Below, piece after piece: positions 25,608-33,484 of a stretch of 64,000 nucleotides of DNA. The DNA lies in contig NZ_JASGBH010000005.1 in the NCBI RefSeq assembly GCF_030053395.1, forward strand, positions 124,001 through 188,000, given 5' to 3'. The DNA is from Limnohabitans lacus. Its GTDB lineage: Bacteria; Pseudomonadota; Gammaproteobacteria; Burkholderiales; Burkholderiaceae_C. The translations under genes were made by a program, and so were the position numbers. Positions within the stretch are counted from its first letter, which is position 1. Every line of letters starts with the position of its first letter. Under the pieces are notes generated by a model. The model ran no database searches. It saw only the letters and a list, made by a program, of their open reading frames with translations, and had not been told where the DNA came from.

Positions 25608-26222
25608 TTACAGCACCCGCGCCAGCGCCGCTTGCAAATGCTCAGAGGGCAGCCGCTTAAAACCCGAGCGGGCAAAACGCTGCAAGCGCCCTTGCATGAA
25701 GGCCACCAGCACCGAAGCGGCCACCTGTGCGTCCGCCGTGGGTGTTTCGGACGCCAAGCCCTTGAGCGACTGGCGCAGCTGCGATTCGATCTTGTCAAAC
25801 AGCAAATTGATGCGCTCTTGCAGGCGCTCGTGCTCCAGCACCAGCGCATCGCCGGTCATGACACGGCACATGCCAGGGTTCTTTTCGGCGAACTGCAAAA
25901 GCAGCGCCACGATGCGAGCGGCCTGGTTGGGGCCCACAGGTTCGCGGTCAGTGACCTGACGGATCAAGCCGATCACCGACTGGTCCACAAAGTCGATCAG
26001 GGCCTCGAACATCTGCGCCTTGCTGGCGAAGTGGCGGTACAAGGCCGCTTCGCTCACACCGATCTTGGCGGCCAAGCCTGCCGTGGTGACCCGCTCAGCG
26101 CCTGGCGCCTCCAGCATGGACGCCAAGGTTTGCAGGATCTGCAAGCGCCGCTCACCCGGGCGCGGGCGTTTGCGCACCGGTGCTTCTTCGGTCGGTTCGG
26201 TGTTGTCGTTGTGATCGTTCAT
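25608..26222 (-). CDS. slmA: nucleoid occlusion factor SlmA
   Basis: A 204-residue TetR-family protein that binds dispersed chromosomal sites and FtsZ to stop septum formation over the nucleoid. After an acidic lead (NDNTEPTEEAPV) it shows KRPRPGERRLQILQTLASMLE and the helix-turn-helix TTAGLAAKIGVSEAALYRHFASKAQMFEALI (in parts: AAKIGVSEAALYRHFASK), the SlmA pattern. The start at 26222 has a G-rich ribosome site; an ATG 18 bases upstream lacks one. It follows argB by 27 bp, the usual arrangement in Burkholderiales. Confidence 0.88.
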   Translation of the reverse strand: MNDHNDNTEPTEEAPVRKRPRPGERRLQILQTLASMLEAPGAERVTTAGLAAKIGVSEAALYRHFASKAQMFEALIDFVDQSVIGLIRQVTDREPVGPNQAARIVALLLQFAEKNPGMCRVMTGDALVLEHERLQERINLLFDKIESQLRQSLKGLASETPTADAQVAASVLVAFMQGRLQRFARSGFKRLPSEHLQAALARVL

Positions 26223-26249
26223 GTCTCCCCCCTTTGGCATCGGACCGCT

Positions 26250-27143
26250 TCAGCGGCTCTTGATCATGGTGCCGAAGGCCTGCTCTGACAGGACTTCCAG
26301 CAGCATGGCGTGCGGCACGCGGCCATCGATGATGTGCACCGCGTTCACACCACTCTTGGCCGCATCCAAAGCGCCTGCAATCTTGGGGATCATGCCGCCG
26401 CTGATGGTGCCATCGGCGCACAGCTCGTCGATGCGGTGTGGTGTCAGCTCGGTCAGCAAGTTGCCTTCTTTGTCGAGCACGCCTCGGATGTTGGTGAGCA
26501 TCAGGAGTTTTTCGGCCTGCAACACCGTGGCCAGTTTGGCGGCCACCACGTCGGCGTTGATGTTGTAACTCTCATTGTCCACACCAAAGCCGATGGGGCT
26601 GACCACCGGAATGAAAGCGTCGTCTTGCAGGGCTTTGAGGATGGACGGGTCGATGCTTTCGATGTCACCCACCTGGCCCACGTCGAGCTCTTTGCTCGGG
26701 TCTTGGGCATCCAGCAAGCGCAGTTTTTTGGCGCGGATCATGGCGCCGTCACGGCCTGTCAGGCCCACGGCCTTGCCGCCTGCGCGGTTGATCATGCCCA
26801 CGATGTCTTGCTGCACTTCGCCGCCCAACACCCACTCGACCACCTCCATGGTCTCGGCATCGGTCACGCGCATGCCTTGCAGGAACTCGCCTTTTTTGCC
26901 CAAGCGGCTCAAGGCATTCTCAATTTGCGGGCCACCGCCGTGCACCACGACCGGGTTCATGCCCACGAGCTTGAGCAGCACCACGTCTTCGGCAAAGGCT
27001 TGCTGCAAGGCCGGATCGGTCATGGCGTTGCCGCCGTATTTGATGACCAAGGTCTTGCCGTGGTATTTGCGGATGTAGGGCATGGCCTGCGCCAGGATCT
27101 GGGCCTGGTCGCGAGGGGAAACGGCAGCGGTGGTATCGGTCAT
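26250..27143 (-). CDS. argB: acetylglutamate kinase
   Basis: A 297-residue amino-acid kinase that phosphorylates N-acetyl-L-glutamate in arginine synthesis. Visible motifs: [12 protein letters not shown] (phosphate-binding Lys, about residues 29-40), [28 protein letters not shown], and [14 protein letters not shown]. Length matches the family (about 295-300). It lies between an rfbD-like gene and slmA on the same strand. The remaining arg genes are not in the window. Confidence 0.95.
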   Translation of the reverse strand: MTDTTAAVSPRDQAQILAQAMPYIRKYHGKTLVIKYGGNAMTDPALQQAFAEDVVLLKLVGMNPVVVHGGGPQIENALSRLGKKGEFLQGMRVTDAETMEVVEWVLGGEVQQDIVGMINRAGGKAVGLTGRDGAMIRAKKLRLLDAQDPSKELDVGQVGDIESIDPSILKALQDDAFIPVVSPIGFGVDNESYNINADVVAAKLATVLQAEKLLMLTNIRGVLDKEGNLLTELTPHRIDELCADGTISGGMIPKIAGALDAAKSGVNAVHIIDGRVPHAMLLEVLSEQAFGTMIKSR

Positions 27144-27206
27144 GGCGCGTTACGGAATTGAAAGGTCATCAAAGTTGAAAGCGATTGTGCCGCAAGCGTC
27201 TGACGC

Positions 27207-28103
27207 TCAAAGGATCTCGGCCATCAAGCGGTCCACGCCCTGCTGCCAATTCGGCAAGGTCAGGCCAAAGCGGTTTTGCAGGCGCTGGGTGTTCAAGCGG
27301 GAGTTCAAAGGGCGGCGGGCGGGCGTCGGAAATGCAGACGTCGGCACGGGCGAGATCTCGGTCACTTTCCAGGGGGCGTCGGGTTGGATCTGACGAGCCC
27401 GCTCAATTGCATATGAGGCATAGCCATGCCAACTGGTCTCGCCTGCGGCCACCAGGTGGTAAATGCCCGAGAGATGCGCGTCTTGCGCGTGGAGGACGTG
27501 ACGGATGGCATGCGCCGTCACATCGGCGATCAAATCCGCGCCCGTGGGTGCGCCGCGCTGGTCGTCGATGACCGTCAGGCGTTCGCGCTCTTGGGCCAGG
27601 CGCAGCATGGTGCGGGCAAAGTTGCCGCCGCGTGCCGCATAAACCCAGCTGGTGCGAAAAATCAGGTGCTTGCAGCCACTGCCCGCAATGGCTTGCTCAC
27701 CTTCAAGCTTGGTCTGGCCATACACGCCCAAGGGGCCTGTGGCATCGCCTTCTTGCCAAGGCGTCTGGCCTTCGCCATTGAACACATAGTCGGTCGAGTA
27801 ATGCACCAGCCAAGCCCCCACATCGGCCGCCGCTTGGGCCAAGGCGGCTGGTGCCGTGGCGTTCAGGGTGCGGGCCAACTCGGGCTCGGACTCGGCCTTA
27901 TCTACCGCGGTGTGGGCCGCGGCATTGACGACCACATCGGGCCGCATATCGCGCACCGTTTGAGCCAATTTTTCAGGGAACGACAAGTCACCGCAATGCA
28001 GCGTGCTGTGGCGGTCCAACGCGATCAACTCGCCCAAAGGGGCCAAGCTGCGTTGCAGTTCCCAGCCGACTTGGCCGTTTTTACCGAGGAGAAGAATTTT
28101 CAT
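27207..28103 (-). CDS. rfbD: dTDP-4-dehydrorhamnose reductase
   Basis: A 298-residue extended SDR. The start at 28103 (MKILLLGKNGQVGWEL) fits the family; a longer open frame upstream lacks homology-like features. The nucleotide motif GKNGQVG is followed by VVNAAAHTAVDKAE, STDYVFNGEGQTPWQE (about residues 100-115), YGQTKLEGEQAI and RTSWVYAARGGNFARTML. It reduces dTDP-4-dehydrorhamnose to dTDP-L-rhamnose. Its usual partners rfbA, rfbB and rfbC are not next to it within the window, so the rhamnose genes are split here. Confidence 0.9.
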   Translation of the reverse strand: MKILLLGKNGQVGWELQRSLAPLGELIALDRHSTLHCGDLSFPEKLAQTVRDMRPDVVVNAAAHTAVDKAESEPELARTLNATAPAALAQAAADVGAWLVHYSTDYVFNGEGQTPWQEGDATGPLGVYGQTKLEGEQAIAGSGCKHLIFRTSWVYAARGGNFARTMLRLAQERERLTVIDDQRGAPTGADLIADVTAHAIRHVLHAQDAHLSGIYHLVAAGETSWHGYASYAIERARQIQPDAPWKVTEISPVPTSAFPTPARRPLNSRLNTQRLQNRFGLTLPNWQQGVDRLMAEIL

Positions 28104-28223
28104 GAAAGCCCGAATCAGGGTGAGAGGCTGTGAGCTGGCCACAGGGTGCGCGACAAGCGCAGATTTTAGAAGCAATGCCCCATCGCTCAGGTTACAGTGA
28201 TGCCCATATCAGGAGTTCCCCCC

Positions 28224-28733
28224 ATGGCCAAATCACCTGCCTCAGACAAGACCACCGCTTCGACCGATGCCACCGCTGCCGCCGCCCCCACACACCAGAT
28301 TTGGCTGGCGGGTTTGGGCGCCATGGCCAAAGCGCAAGAGCAAGGCAGCAAAGCCATCGAAGCCTTGGTCAACGATGGCTTGGCCTTCCAGCGCAAAAGC
28401 CAGGCCGAAGCCCAACAACGCTTGAGCGAAGCCACCGAACGCCTGACCCACTTGGCCAGCGACTTTGGCCAACAAACCACGGTGCGCGTGGACCGCTTGG
28501 AACACCTGTTTGAAGACCGCGTGGCCAAAGCCTTGCAACGCTTGGGCATGCCCACGCTGTACGACCTGCAAGCCCTGACCGAACGCGTGGCCCAACTGGA
28601 AGCACAGTTGGCCAAGGCCACGGCCAAATCCAGCAGTGCAGCGCCAGCCACGCCGAAGCCGAAGGCCCAACCAGCCGCCAAAGCCGCCGGCAAAACGGCC
28701 ACCAAGGCCACCAGCCCCCGCCGCAAGGCCTGA
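28224..28733 (+). CDS. phasin-like polyhydroxyalkanoate granule protein
   Basis: A 169-residue protein. AGGAG at 28211-28215 fixes the start at 28224 (MAKSPASDK). After a low-complexity Ala/Thr lead, residues about 25-125 form a long amphipathic helix region (THQIWLAGLGAMAKAQEQGS, LPTLYDLQALTERVAQLEAQLAK-like heptads), and the tail is lysine/alanine/proline-rich (KAAGKTATKATSPRRKA), as in PhaF/PhaI-type phasins with a DNA-binding KPAK-like end. It probably coats PHA granules and may tether them to DNA. A TetR gene follows by 17 bp. Confidence 0.85.
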   Translation: MAKSPASDKTTASTDATAAAAPTHQIWLAGLGAMAKAQEQGSKAIEALVNDGLAFQRKSQAEAQQRLSEATERLTHLASDFGQQTTVRVDRLEHLFEDRVAKALQRLGMPTLYDLQALTERVAQLEAQLAKATAKSSSAAPATPKPKAQPAAKAAGKTATKATSPRRKA

Positions 28734-28750
28734 GCGCACGCTGTTTACCC

Positions 28751-29416
28751 ATGGCCAAAAAAGCCCCACGCCGCACCGCCCAGCGCATCGCTGAGGTCAC
28801 GCTGGAGCTGTTCAACCGCTTTGGCGAGCCCAATGTCTCGACCACGCTGATCTCGTCCGAGCTCAACATCAGCCCCGGCAATCTGTATTACCACTTCCCC
28901 TCCAAAGACGCGCTGGTCAACCACCTGTTTGACGACTACGAAGCGGCCATGCTGGGCTTGCTGGATGCAGCCGCCGATGTGCACGATGTGGAAGACGCCT
29001 GGTTCTTTTTGCACTCGCTGTTTGAACAGGTTTGGAACCATCGATTTTTGTACCGCGACCTGAACAACCTGCTGTCGGGCAACCGGCATTTGGAGACGCA
29101 TTTCCATGCGGTGCTGGAGCGCAAAACACAGGCGTTCAGACACCTGCTGGAATCGCTGGCGGCAGCGGGTTTGATGCGCATCGACCCCGACAGCATCGAG
29201 ACCTTGTCGGCCAGCATGTCGGTGATGGTCACTTATTGGCTCAGCTACGAATACGTGCGCAACCCACGCCAAGCGCTGGAGCCCGCCAGCGCCAGCCTGG
29301 CCTTGAGCCGGGGTGCCAAACACGTGCTGGCCTTGCTCACGCCCTACATGGCCAGCGCCGATCTGCAGGCGCACCTGCAGTCATTGACTGCGGTCTACAG
29401 CGACCCAGCGGCTTGA
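28751..29416 (+). CDS. TetR family transcriptional regulator beside the phasin gene
   Basis: A 221-residue regulator. Residues about 8-55 hold the helix-turn-helix: IAEVTLELFNRFGEPNVSTTLISSELNISPGNLYYHFPSKDAL (key part LNISPGNLYYHFPSK). The C-terminal domain fits the TetR_C group associated with phaD-like regulators. It is co-oriented with and close to the phasin gene, as phaD is beside phasins in pseudomonads, so it may control PHA granule genes. Convergent with coaX, with a 9-bp gap. Confidence 0.85.
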   Translation: MAKKAPRRTAQRIAEVTLELFNRFGEPNVSTTLISSELNISPGNLYYHFPSKDALVNHLFDDYEAAMLGLLDAAADVHDVEDAWFFLHSLFEQVWNHRFLYRDLNNLLSGNRHLETHFHAVLERKTQAFRHLLESLAAAGLMRIDPDSIETLSASMSVMVTYWLSYEYVRNPRQALEPASASLALSRGAKHVLALLTPYMASADLQAHLQSLTAVYSDPAA

Positions 29417-29425
29417 GTTTCGGGC

Positions 29426-30199
29426 TCAGCCCTTGGCGGCAAAACGCTGTTCGGCCATGGTCAGCAGGCCGTCAAAAATCAAGTTGTCCACCAGCTCAAA
29501 CTGCAGCGACATGCTGGGCGCCATCTTCCAGCCTGCGCCCCCCGTCATCACGCACATCGGCTCTTGGCCCGTGTGCTCGCGCAGGTGCTGCACCATGCGC
29601 TCACAAGCGCCCGCAATCGCATAGGTGCCGCCACTGGTCAGTGCGTCGCTGGTGTTGGTCGGGAAAGGCCGCACTTCACCTGTAGGCACATGCAAACCGG
29701 CCGTGCCCGACTCCAGAGCGCGCAGCATGATGCCGTGCCCTGGCAAGATGAAACCACCTAAAAAACGGCCTTCGGTGTCGATGGCCTCGACAGTGACCGC
29801 TGTGCCCACCATCACCACCACCAACGGCCGGGCAGGCCCTTGGGCCAGCATGCGTTGACGCGCACCGATCATGGCCACCCATCGGTCTGAGCCTAAACGG
29901 GAGGGGTGGTCGTAACCGTTGGTCAAGCCCGCTTCTGAGACACTGGGCACGACCCACTGAGGGCTCACATCCCACAGGTCCATTTGCTCTTGCACACGGC
30001 GCTTGATGGCGTCGCCCGCCACAATGCAGCCCAGCATGCGCTCTGGCACGGGCAAATCAGCCCAAGGCCCGTCGGCCAAGCGGTCGATGTTTTCCAAAAA
30101 TTCCGCACCCTGCGCCAGCAGTTGGGCAAGGGGGTGCGGCCGGTCGTACAACGCCCATTTCAAACGGGTGTTGCCCACATCGATGGCTAAGAATGTCAT
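29426..30199 (-). CDS. coaX: type III pantothenate kinase
   Basis: A 257-residue ASKHA-fold kinase, the first enzyme of coenzyme A synthesis in bacteria without CoaA. Motifs: [17 protein letters not shown] at the N terminus (phosphate binding), [20 protein letters not shown] (about residues 85-104, with the pantothenate-binding G-DRW), [15 protein letters not shown] and [15 protein letters not shown]. Length matches CoaX. In many Burkholderiales birA precedes coaX, but here the upstream gene is a bactofilin. Confidence 0.93.
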   Translation of the reverse strand: MTFLAIDVGNTRLKWALYDRPHPLAQLLAQGAEFLENIDRLADGPWADLPVPERMLGCIVAGDAIKRRVQEQMDLWDVSPQWVVPSVSEAGLTNGYDHPSRLGSDRWVAMIGARQRMLAQGPARPLVVVMVGTAVTVEAIDTEGRFLGGFILPGHGIMLRALESGTAGLHVPTGEVRPFPTNTSDALTSGGTYAIAGACERMVQHLREHTGQEPMCVMTGGAGWKMAPSMSLQFELVDNLIFDGLLTMAEQRFAAKG

Positions 30200-30280
30200 G
30201 CCGTGATGATAATGATTTTCACGGTTTGACCGGGCGAGCCTGTTTGCGCTTGACCAAAGCCAATGCCCTCTAGGCTCTTT

Positions 30281-30733
30281 TTACTCAGACACACCGGCAC
30301 TTTGGGCCTTGCGGATGGCATCCTTGGCCTGATTTTGCGGCTCCTGTGGCCCATTCGCATCCACTTGCAAAAGCAATCCCAGCAAGCGCGCACCATGCTC
30401 CACCGCGATGGAGCCGTACTTCACATCGCCTTGCACCAACGCGCTGGCAAGCATTTCCACGCGCTCATGGGCATCGATGTTGCCCGAGACCTTGCCCGCC
30501 ACGATCACTCGGCTGGCGATCACATCGCCTTGAATTTCACCTTCTTGCCCCACCACCACGGTGATCGCCTGGTCTTTGGGCGCCTCGATGTTGCCCACCA
30601 ACTTGCCATCGATGCGCACACTTTGCATCACGCGCAACGTGCCATGGATTTCCGTTTGTCTGCCAATCAAAGTGTCAAAGCGCTCTGGGCTTTTCACGAG
30701 TGGGGTGTTGTTTGTTTTTTTGTTGCCGAACAT
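30281..30733 (-). CDS. bactofilin family cytoskeletal protein
   Basis: A 150-residue bactofilin (DUF583). The rigid beta-helix core runs from about residue 25 to 125: LIGRQTEIHGTLRVMQSVRIDG, KLVGNIEAPKDQAITVVVGQEGEIQGDVIASRVIVAGKVSGNIDAHERVEML (quoted in parts: GNIEAP, GEIQGDVIAS, VSGNIDAHERVEML) and ALVQGDVKYGSIAVEHGA. Both ends are disordered. Bactofilins polymerise without nucleotides and localise envelope enzymes. Immediately upstream on the same strand (30 bp) is an M23 peptidase, a conserved pairing in several bacteria. Confidence 0.9.
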   Translation of the reverse strand: MFGNKKTNNTPLVKSPERFDTLIGRQTEIHGTLRVMQSVRIDGKLVGNIEAPKDQAITVVVGQEGEIQGDVIASRVIVAGKVSGNIDAHERVEMLASALVQGDVKYGSIAVEHGARLLGLLLQVDANGPQEPQNQAKDAIRKAQSAGVSE

Positions 30734-30763
30734 GCGGGTCTCCTCCTTTAATTCAATGCCCCA

Positions 30764-31717
30764 TCAAGGCTTCAGGTTGAGGCGCGCCCATGCCGCAAAT
30801 GCCTTGGCAGGATGCATCGCCTGCCCCTGGTACATCACCTCGTAATGCAGGTGGGGTCCCGTTGATCGTCCGGTGTTGCCCAGCAAACCGAGCAATTGGC
30901 CTCGTTCAACCTTGTCCCCCTCGTTCACATGGCGGCGGCTCAAATGGGCATAGCGCGACACAAAGCCATCGGCGTGCAACACATCGACCATTTCACCGTA
31001 AGCCCCCGAAAAACCGGAGCGCAGCACTTTGCCATCTGCGGTGGCCAACACCGGGGTGCCCACGGGTGCCACAAAGTCGATGCCTTCGTGCATGCTGGGT
31101 TGGTGCGTCATGGGGTCGGCACGCACACCAAAGCCACTGGTGATGGAAAAATCTTGTGCCAATGGCAAAGCCGTTGGCAGCTTGCTCACCCGATCAAGGT
31201 CCCGCTGCCACTGGGCCTGCTTCGTGATCAACGTCTCTTCGAGTTGCTGAATTTGTTGGGCGGCGAACGCCAGCTCGCTGTGCAGATCAGCCGGGTGCGA
31301 AGGCCCAATCGGTACAGCCTTCAACGGACCACCTCGGCCATCGGTCGCTTCAGCCTTGCTGCGCACGCTGCCTGGCACCAGGCTTTCTATGCCAAAACGG
31401 CTCAGAAAGCTTTTTCTTTGCTGATCGATGTCACGCAAAAGGCCCGTTACCGAGGAGATCTGACCATGCAAACCCTCGAGCCTGGCACGGTAGTGGGCTT
31501 CAATTTTCATTTGTTCGGCCTGACTCGTCACGCCGCCCATGCGGTGCGCCAGTTCGGGGGCATATTCAACCGCCACGCGCAAGCCGATCAAATGGAACAA
31601 AGAGCCCAGCAACAACAAGGTCATCGCCACTGCGGCCACCGAGAGCAAGACCTTGCGAGCCGTGATGGACACAGCGACCACCCGGGCTGTGGGCCCGGAC
31701 ACCCAAATCAATTGCAT
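30764..31717 (-). CDS. membrane-anchored M23 family peptidase (LytM-type)
   Basis: A 317-residue peptidase. GGAG lies 5 bases before the start at 31717 (MQLIWVSG). A single N-terminal membrane helix (about residues 23-46, KVLLSVAAVAMTLLLLGSLFHL) is followed by a coiled-coil-prone linker and a C-terminal M23 domain. The zinc motifs are MHEGIDFVAP (His and Asp) and GPHLHYEV (HxH). It should hydrolyse peptidoglycan cross-links in the periplasm. It is the gene before the bactofilin on the same strand, so the two likely act together on cell shape. Confidence 0.9.
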   Translation of the reverse strand: MQLIWVSGPTARVVAVSITARKVLLSVAAVAMTLLLLGSLFHLIGLRVAVEYAPELAHRMGGVTSQAEQMKIEAHYRARLEGLHGQISSVTGLLRDIDQQRKSFLSRFGIESLVPGSVRSKAEATDGRGGPLKAVPIGPSHPADLHSELAFAAQQIQQLEETLITKQAQWQRDLDRVSKLPTALPLAQDFSITSGFGVRADPMTHQPSMHEGIDFVAPVGTPVLATADGKVLRSGFSGAYGEMVDVLHADGFVSRYAHLSRRHVNEGDKVERGQLLGLLGNTGRSTGPHLHYEVMYQGQAMHPAKAFAAWARLNLKP

Positions 31718-31865
31718 AAACACTCCAGAGACCCGTCCGCAGACGTCCCCAATGGGGCTGATTGAAGCGCCAAAAAGCCCCAGCAAAACCGTTCGGGGTT
31801 GACGGCAAGGGGCGTATCTTAAGGTAGCGGCTTGATGAAGATCGAGTCATTTCAGCCAGAAAAAG

Positions 31866-31926
31866 CGTATTTAATAGTTATTCGACCATTACAAAAGTTT
31901 TTTTTGAATTAATTTTGAAAATACGC
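31866..31926. promoter_or_regulatory. AT-rich segment with an 8-bp inverted repeat upstream of the M23 gene
   Basis: GCGTATTT (31866-31873) and AAATACGC (31919-31926) flank 45 bp of the most AT-rich DNA in the window, including an unbroken run of T. The 270-bp gap from 31718 to 31987 holds no gene. The M23-bactofilin transcript should start here on the minus strand, but no convincing -35/-10 pair was found. Confidence 0.4.
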
Positions 31927-31987
31927 GTGTGCGCTGACAACTCAAGCCTCAGCGCCCATGCAAGTCCATCGATTGACGAAGCCAGAC

Positions 31988-33304
31988 CTATCCAAAATGC
32001 GCGGGACTGCTCAAGCGCAATGCGGCCAAAGCCATGACCTTGGCCGAGTCCACCAGCTCCTGGATGCCCACATATTCATCGGGCTGGTGCGCCAGATCCA
32101 GAATGCCGGGGCCATACGCAATGCAGTCGCGCAACTTGCCGCTGCGCACGATGTGCTTTTGGTCATACGTGCCGGGGCTGGCGATGTAGCTGGGCTCACG
32201 CCCCAGCACGCGGGCGATGGCCCGGGCCGTGGCATCGACCACCGGCGCGTCCTTGGGTGTGGCCGTGGGCACAAAACTCATGATGTCGCGGATGCCGTAA
32301 TCAAATCCCGGCCGCGTGCGCTTGAGTTCTTCGAGCATGTCGACGATCTCTTGCTTGACAGCTTCGAGGTTTTCCTCGGCGATGAAGCGCCGGTCCAGCA
32401 CGGCCTTGCACAAGTGCGCCACCACAGGCGCGGGCAAATCGCCTGTGGGCCAGCCGCGTTCGTCCAGGCTGTAGCGCTGCTCGACTTGACCGCCGTGGAT
32501 GCTGTTGATGTTGAGCGTGCTCACCCGTGCGCCTGGGGGCTCCACCGGCTCGGCCGTGTGCCGCCCTTGCAGGCGTGGCTGCAGTTGCGTTTCGAGCAAA
32601 TGGATGAAGGCGCTCATGTGGTTGATGGCGCTGTCACCCAAAAATGGCATGGAGCCGTGCGCGATGCGCCCCCGCGTTTCCACCTCGCCCCACCACACCC
32701 CTCGGTGGCCCAAGCAAATGCGGTCCACCCCCAAAGGCTCGGGAATGATCACATGGTGCACCTTGGGCTTGCTGAAATATCCACGCTCCGCCAAGTAACC
32801 CACACCGGCAAATCCGCCCGACTCTTCGTCCACCGTGCCGCTGATCTCCAGCGCCCCAGACATGGGCAAGCCCGACTCGATCAAGGCCTCGCAAGCGATG
32901 ATGCTCGACGCCAGCCCGCCCTTCATGTCGCAGGTGCCTCGGCCGTACACACGCCCGTTGGCCACTTGCCCGCCAAAGGGCTCATAGGTCCAACCCGGAC
33001 CGGGTTCGACCACATCGATGTGGCTGTTGAAATGCACGCACTCGCCCGGCTGAGGGGCTTGCCAACGCGCCACCACATTGGTGCGGGGGTGGCTATCGCT
33101 GTCGCCAGGCGCACCGACAGCCCGCACGTATTCGACCGCAAAGCCCTTGCGGGCCAGGCGCTCACCAATCAAGTGGGCGCACGCCTCGTAGGCATCGCCC
33201 GGTGGGTTGATGGTAGGGATGCGCACCAGGTCTTGCGTGAGCGCAACGACCTCATCGCGCTTGGCGTCAATGCTTTGCAGCAGGCGGTCTAGGGTAGGCG
33301 TCAT
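31988..33304 (-). CDS. M20 family metallopeptidase/deacylase (ArgE/DapE-like)
   Basis: A 438-residue di-zinc hydrolase. The metal-binding segments are FNSHIDVVEPG (about residues 95-105, His and Asp), YGRGTCDMKGG (Asp) and TVDEESGG (catalytic Glu and metal Glu), with SPGTYDQKHIV near the C terminus. The insertion domain for dimerisation is present (WWGEVETRGRIAHGS). ArgE/DapE-family members remove acyl groups from amino acids or cleave dipeptides. Neighbours give no clue to substrate. Confidence 0.88.
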   Translation of the reverse strand: MTPTLDRLLQSIDAKRDEVVALTQDLVRIPTINPPGDAYEACAHLIGERLARKGFAVEYVRAVGAPGDSDSHPRTNVVARWQAPQPGECVHFNSHIDVVEPGPGWTYEPFGGQVANGRVYGRGTCDMKGGLASSIIACEALIESGLPMSGALEISGTVDEESGGFAGVGYLAERGYFSKPKVHHVIIPEPLGVDRICLGHRGVWWGEVETRGRIAHGSMPFLGDSAINHMSAFIHLLETQLQPRLQGRHTAEPVEPPGARVSTLNINSIHGGQVEQRYSLDERGWPTGDLPAPVVAHLCKAVLDRRFIAEENLEAVKQEIVDMLEELKRTRPGFDYGIRDIMSFVPTATPKDAPVVDATARAIARVLGREPSYIASPGTYDQKHIVRSGKLRDCIAYGPGILDLAHQPDEYVGIQELVDSAKVMALAALRLSSPAHFG

Positions 33305-33404
33305 TGGGCCAGTTTATCGCTGGCCCTTGCGCGGCTGGTATCACTTAAAGCACAGGGCGGCCACTTGTTGTCTGAGTGCCTGCGATGCGTGTACCGGCGT
33401 CGCT

Positions 33405-33475
33405 GACCATCGCCAGCAGGGCTGGCTCCCACGTGCGGTCAATCTTGGACCATCGCCAGCAGGGCTGGCTCCTAC
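33405..33475. repeat. tandem REP-like direct repeat, two units
   Basis: A 25-bp unit at 33405-33429 recurs exactly at 33448-33472; each contains the palindromic core CCAGCAGGGCTGG. Bases 33451-33475 are identical to the reverse complement of 14683-14707. The pair fills the 180-bp gap between the pgi end and the M20 gene. Confidence 0.75.
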
Positions 33476-33484
33476 GGGGTCTAG

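Noticed and set aside
30203..30223. Fur-like box upstream of coaX
   Set aside because: Only about half of the palindrome agrees (AATCATTATC side), and coaX is not an iron-regulated gene in any system I know.
33405..33475. CRISPR-like direct repeat
   Set aside because: Only two units with an 18-bp spacer, palindromic core shared with a single element 19 kb away, and no cas genes. It is a REP-like element.
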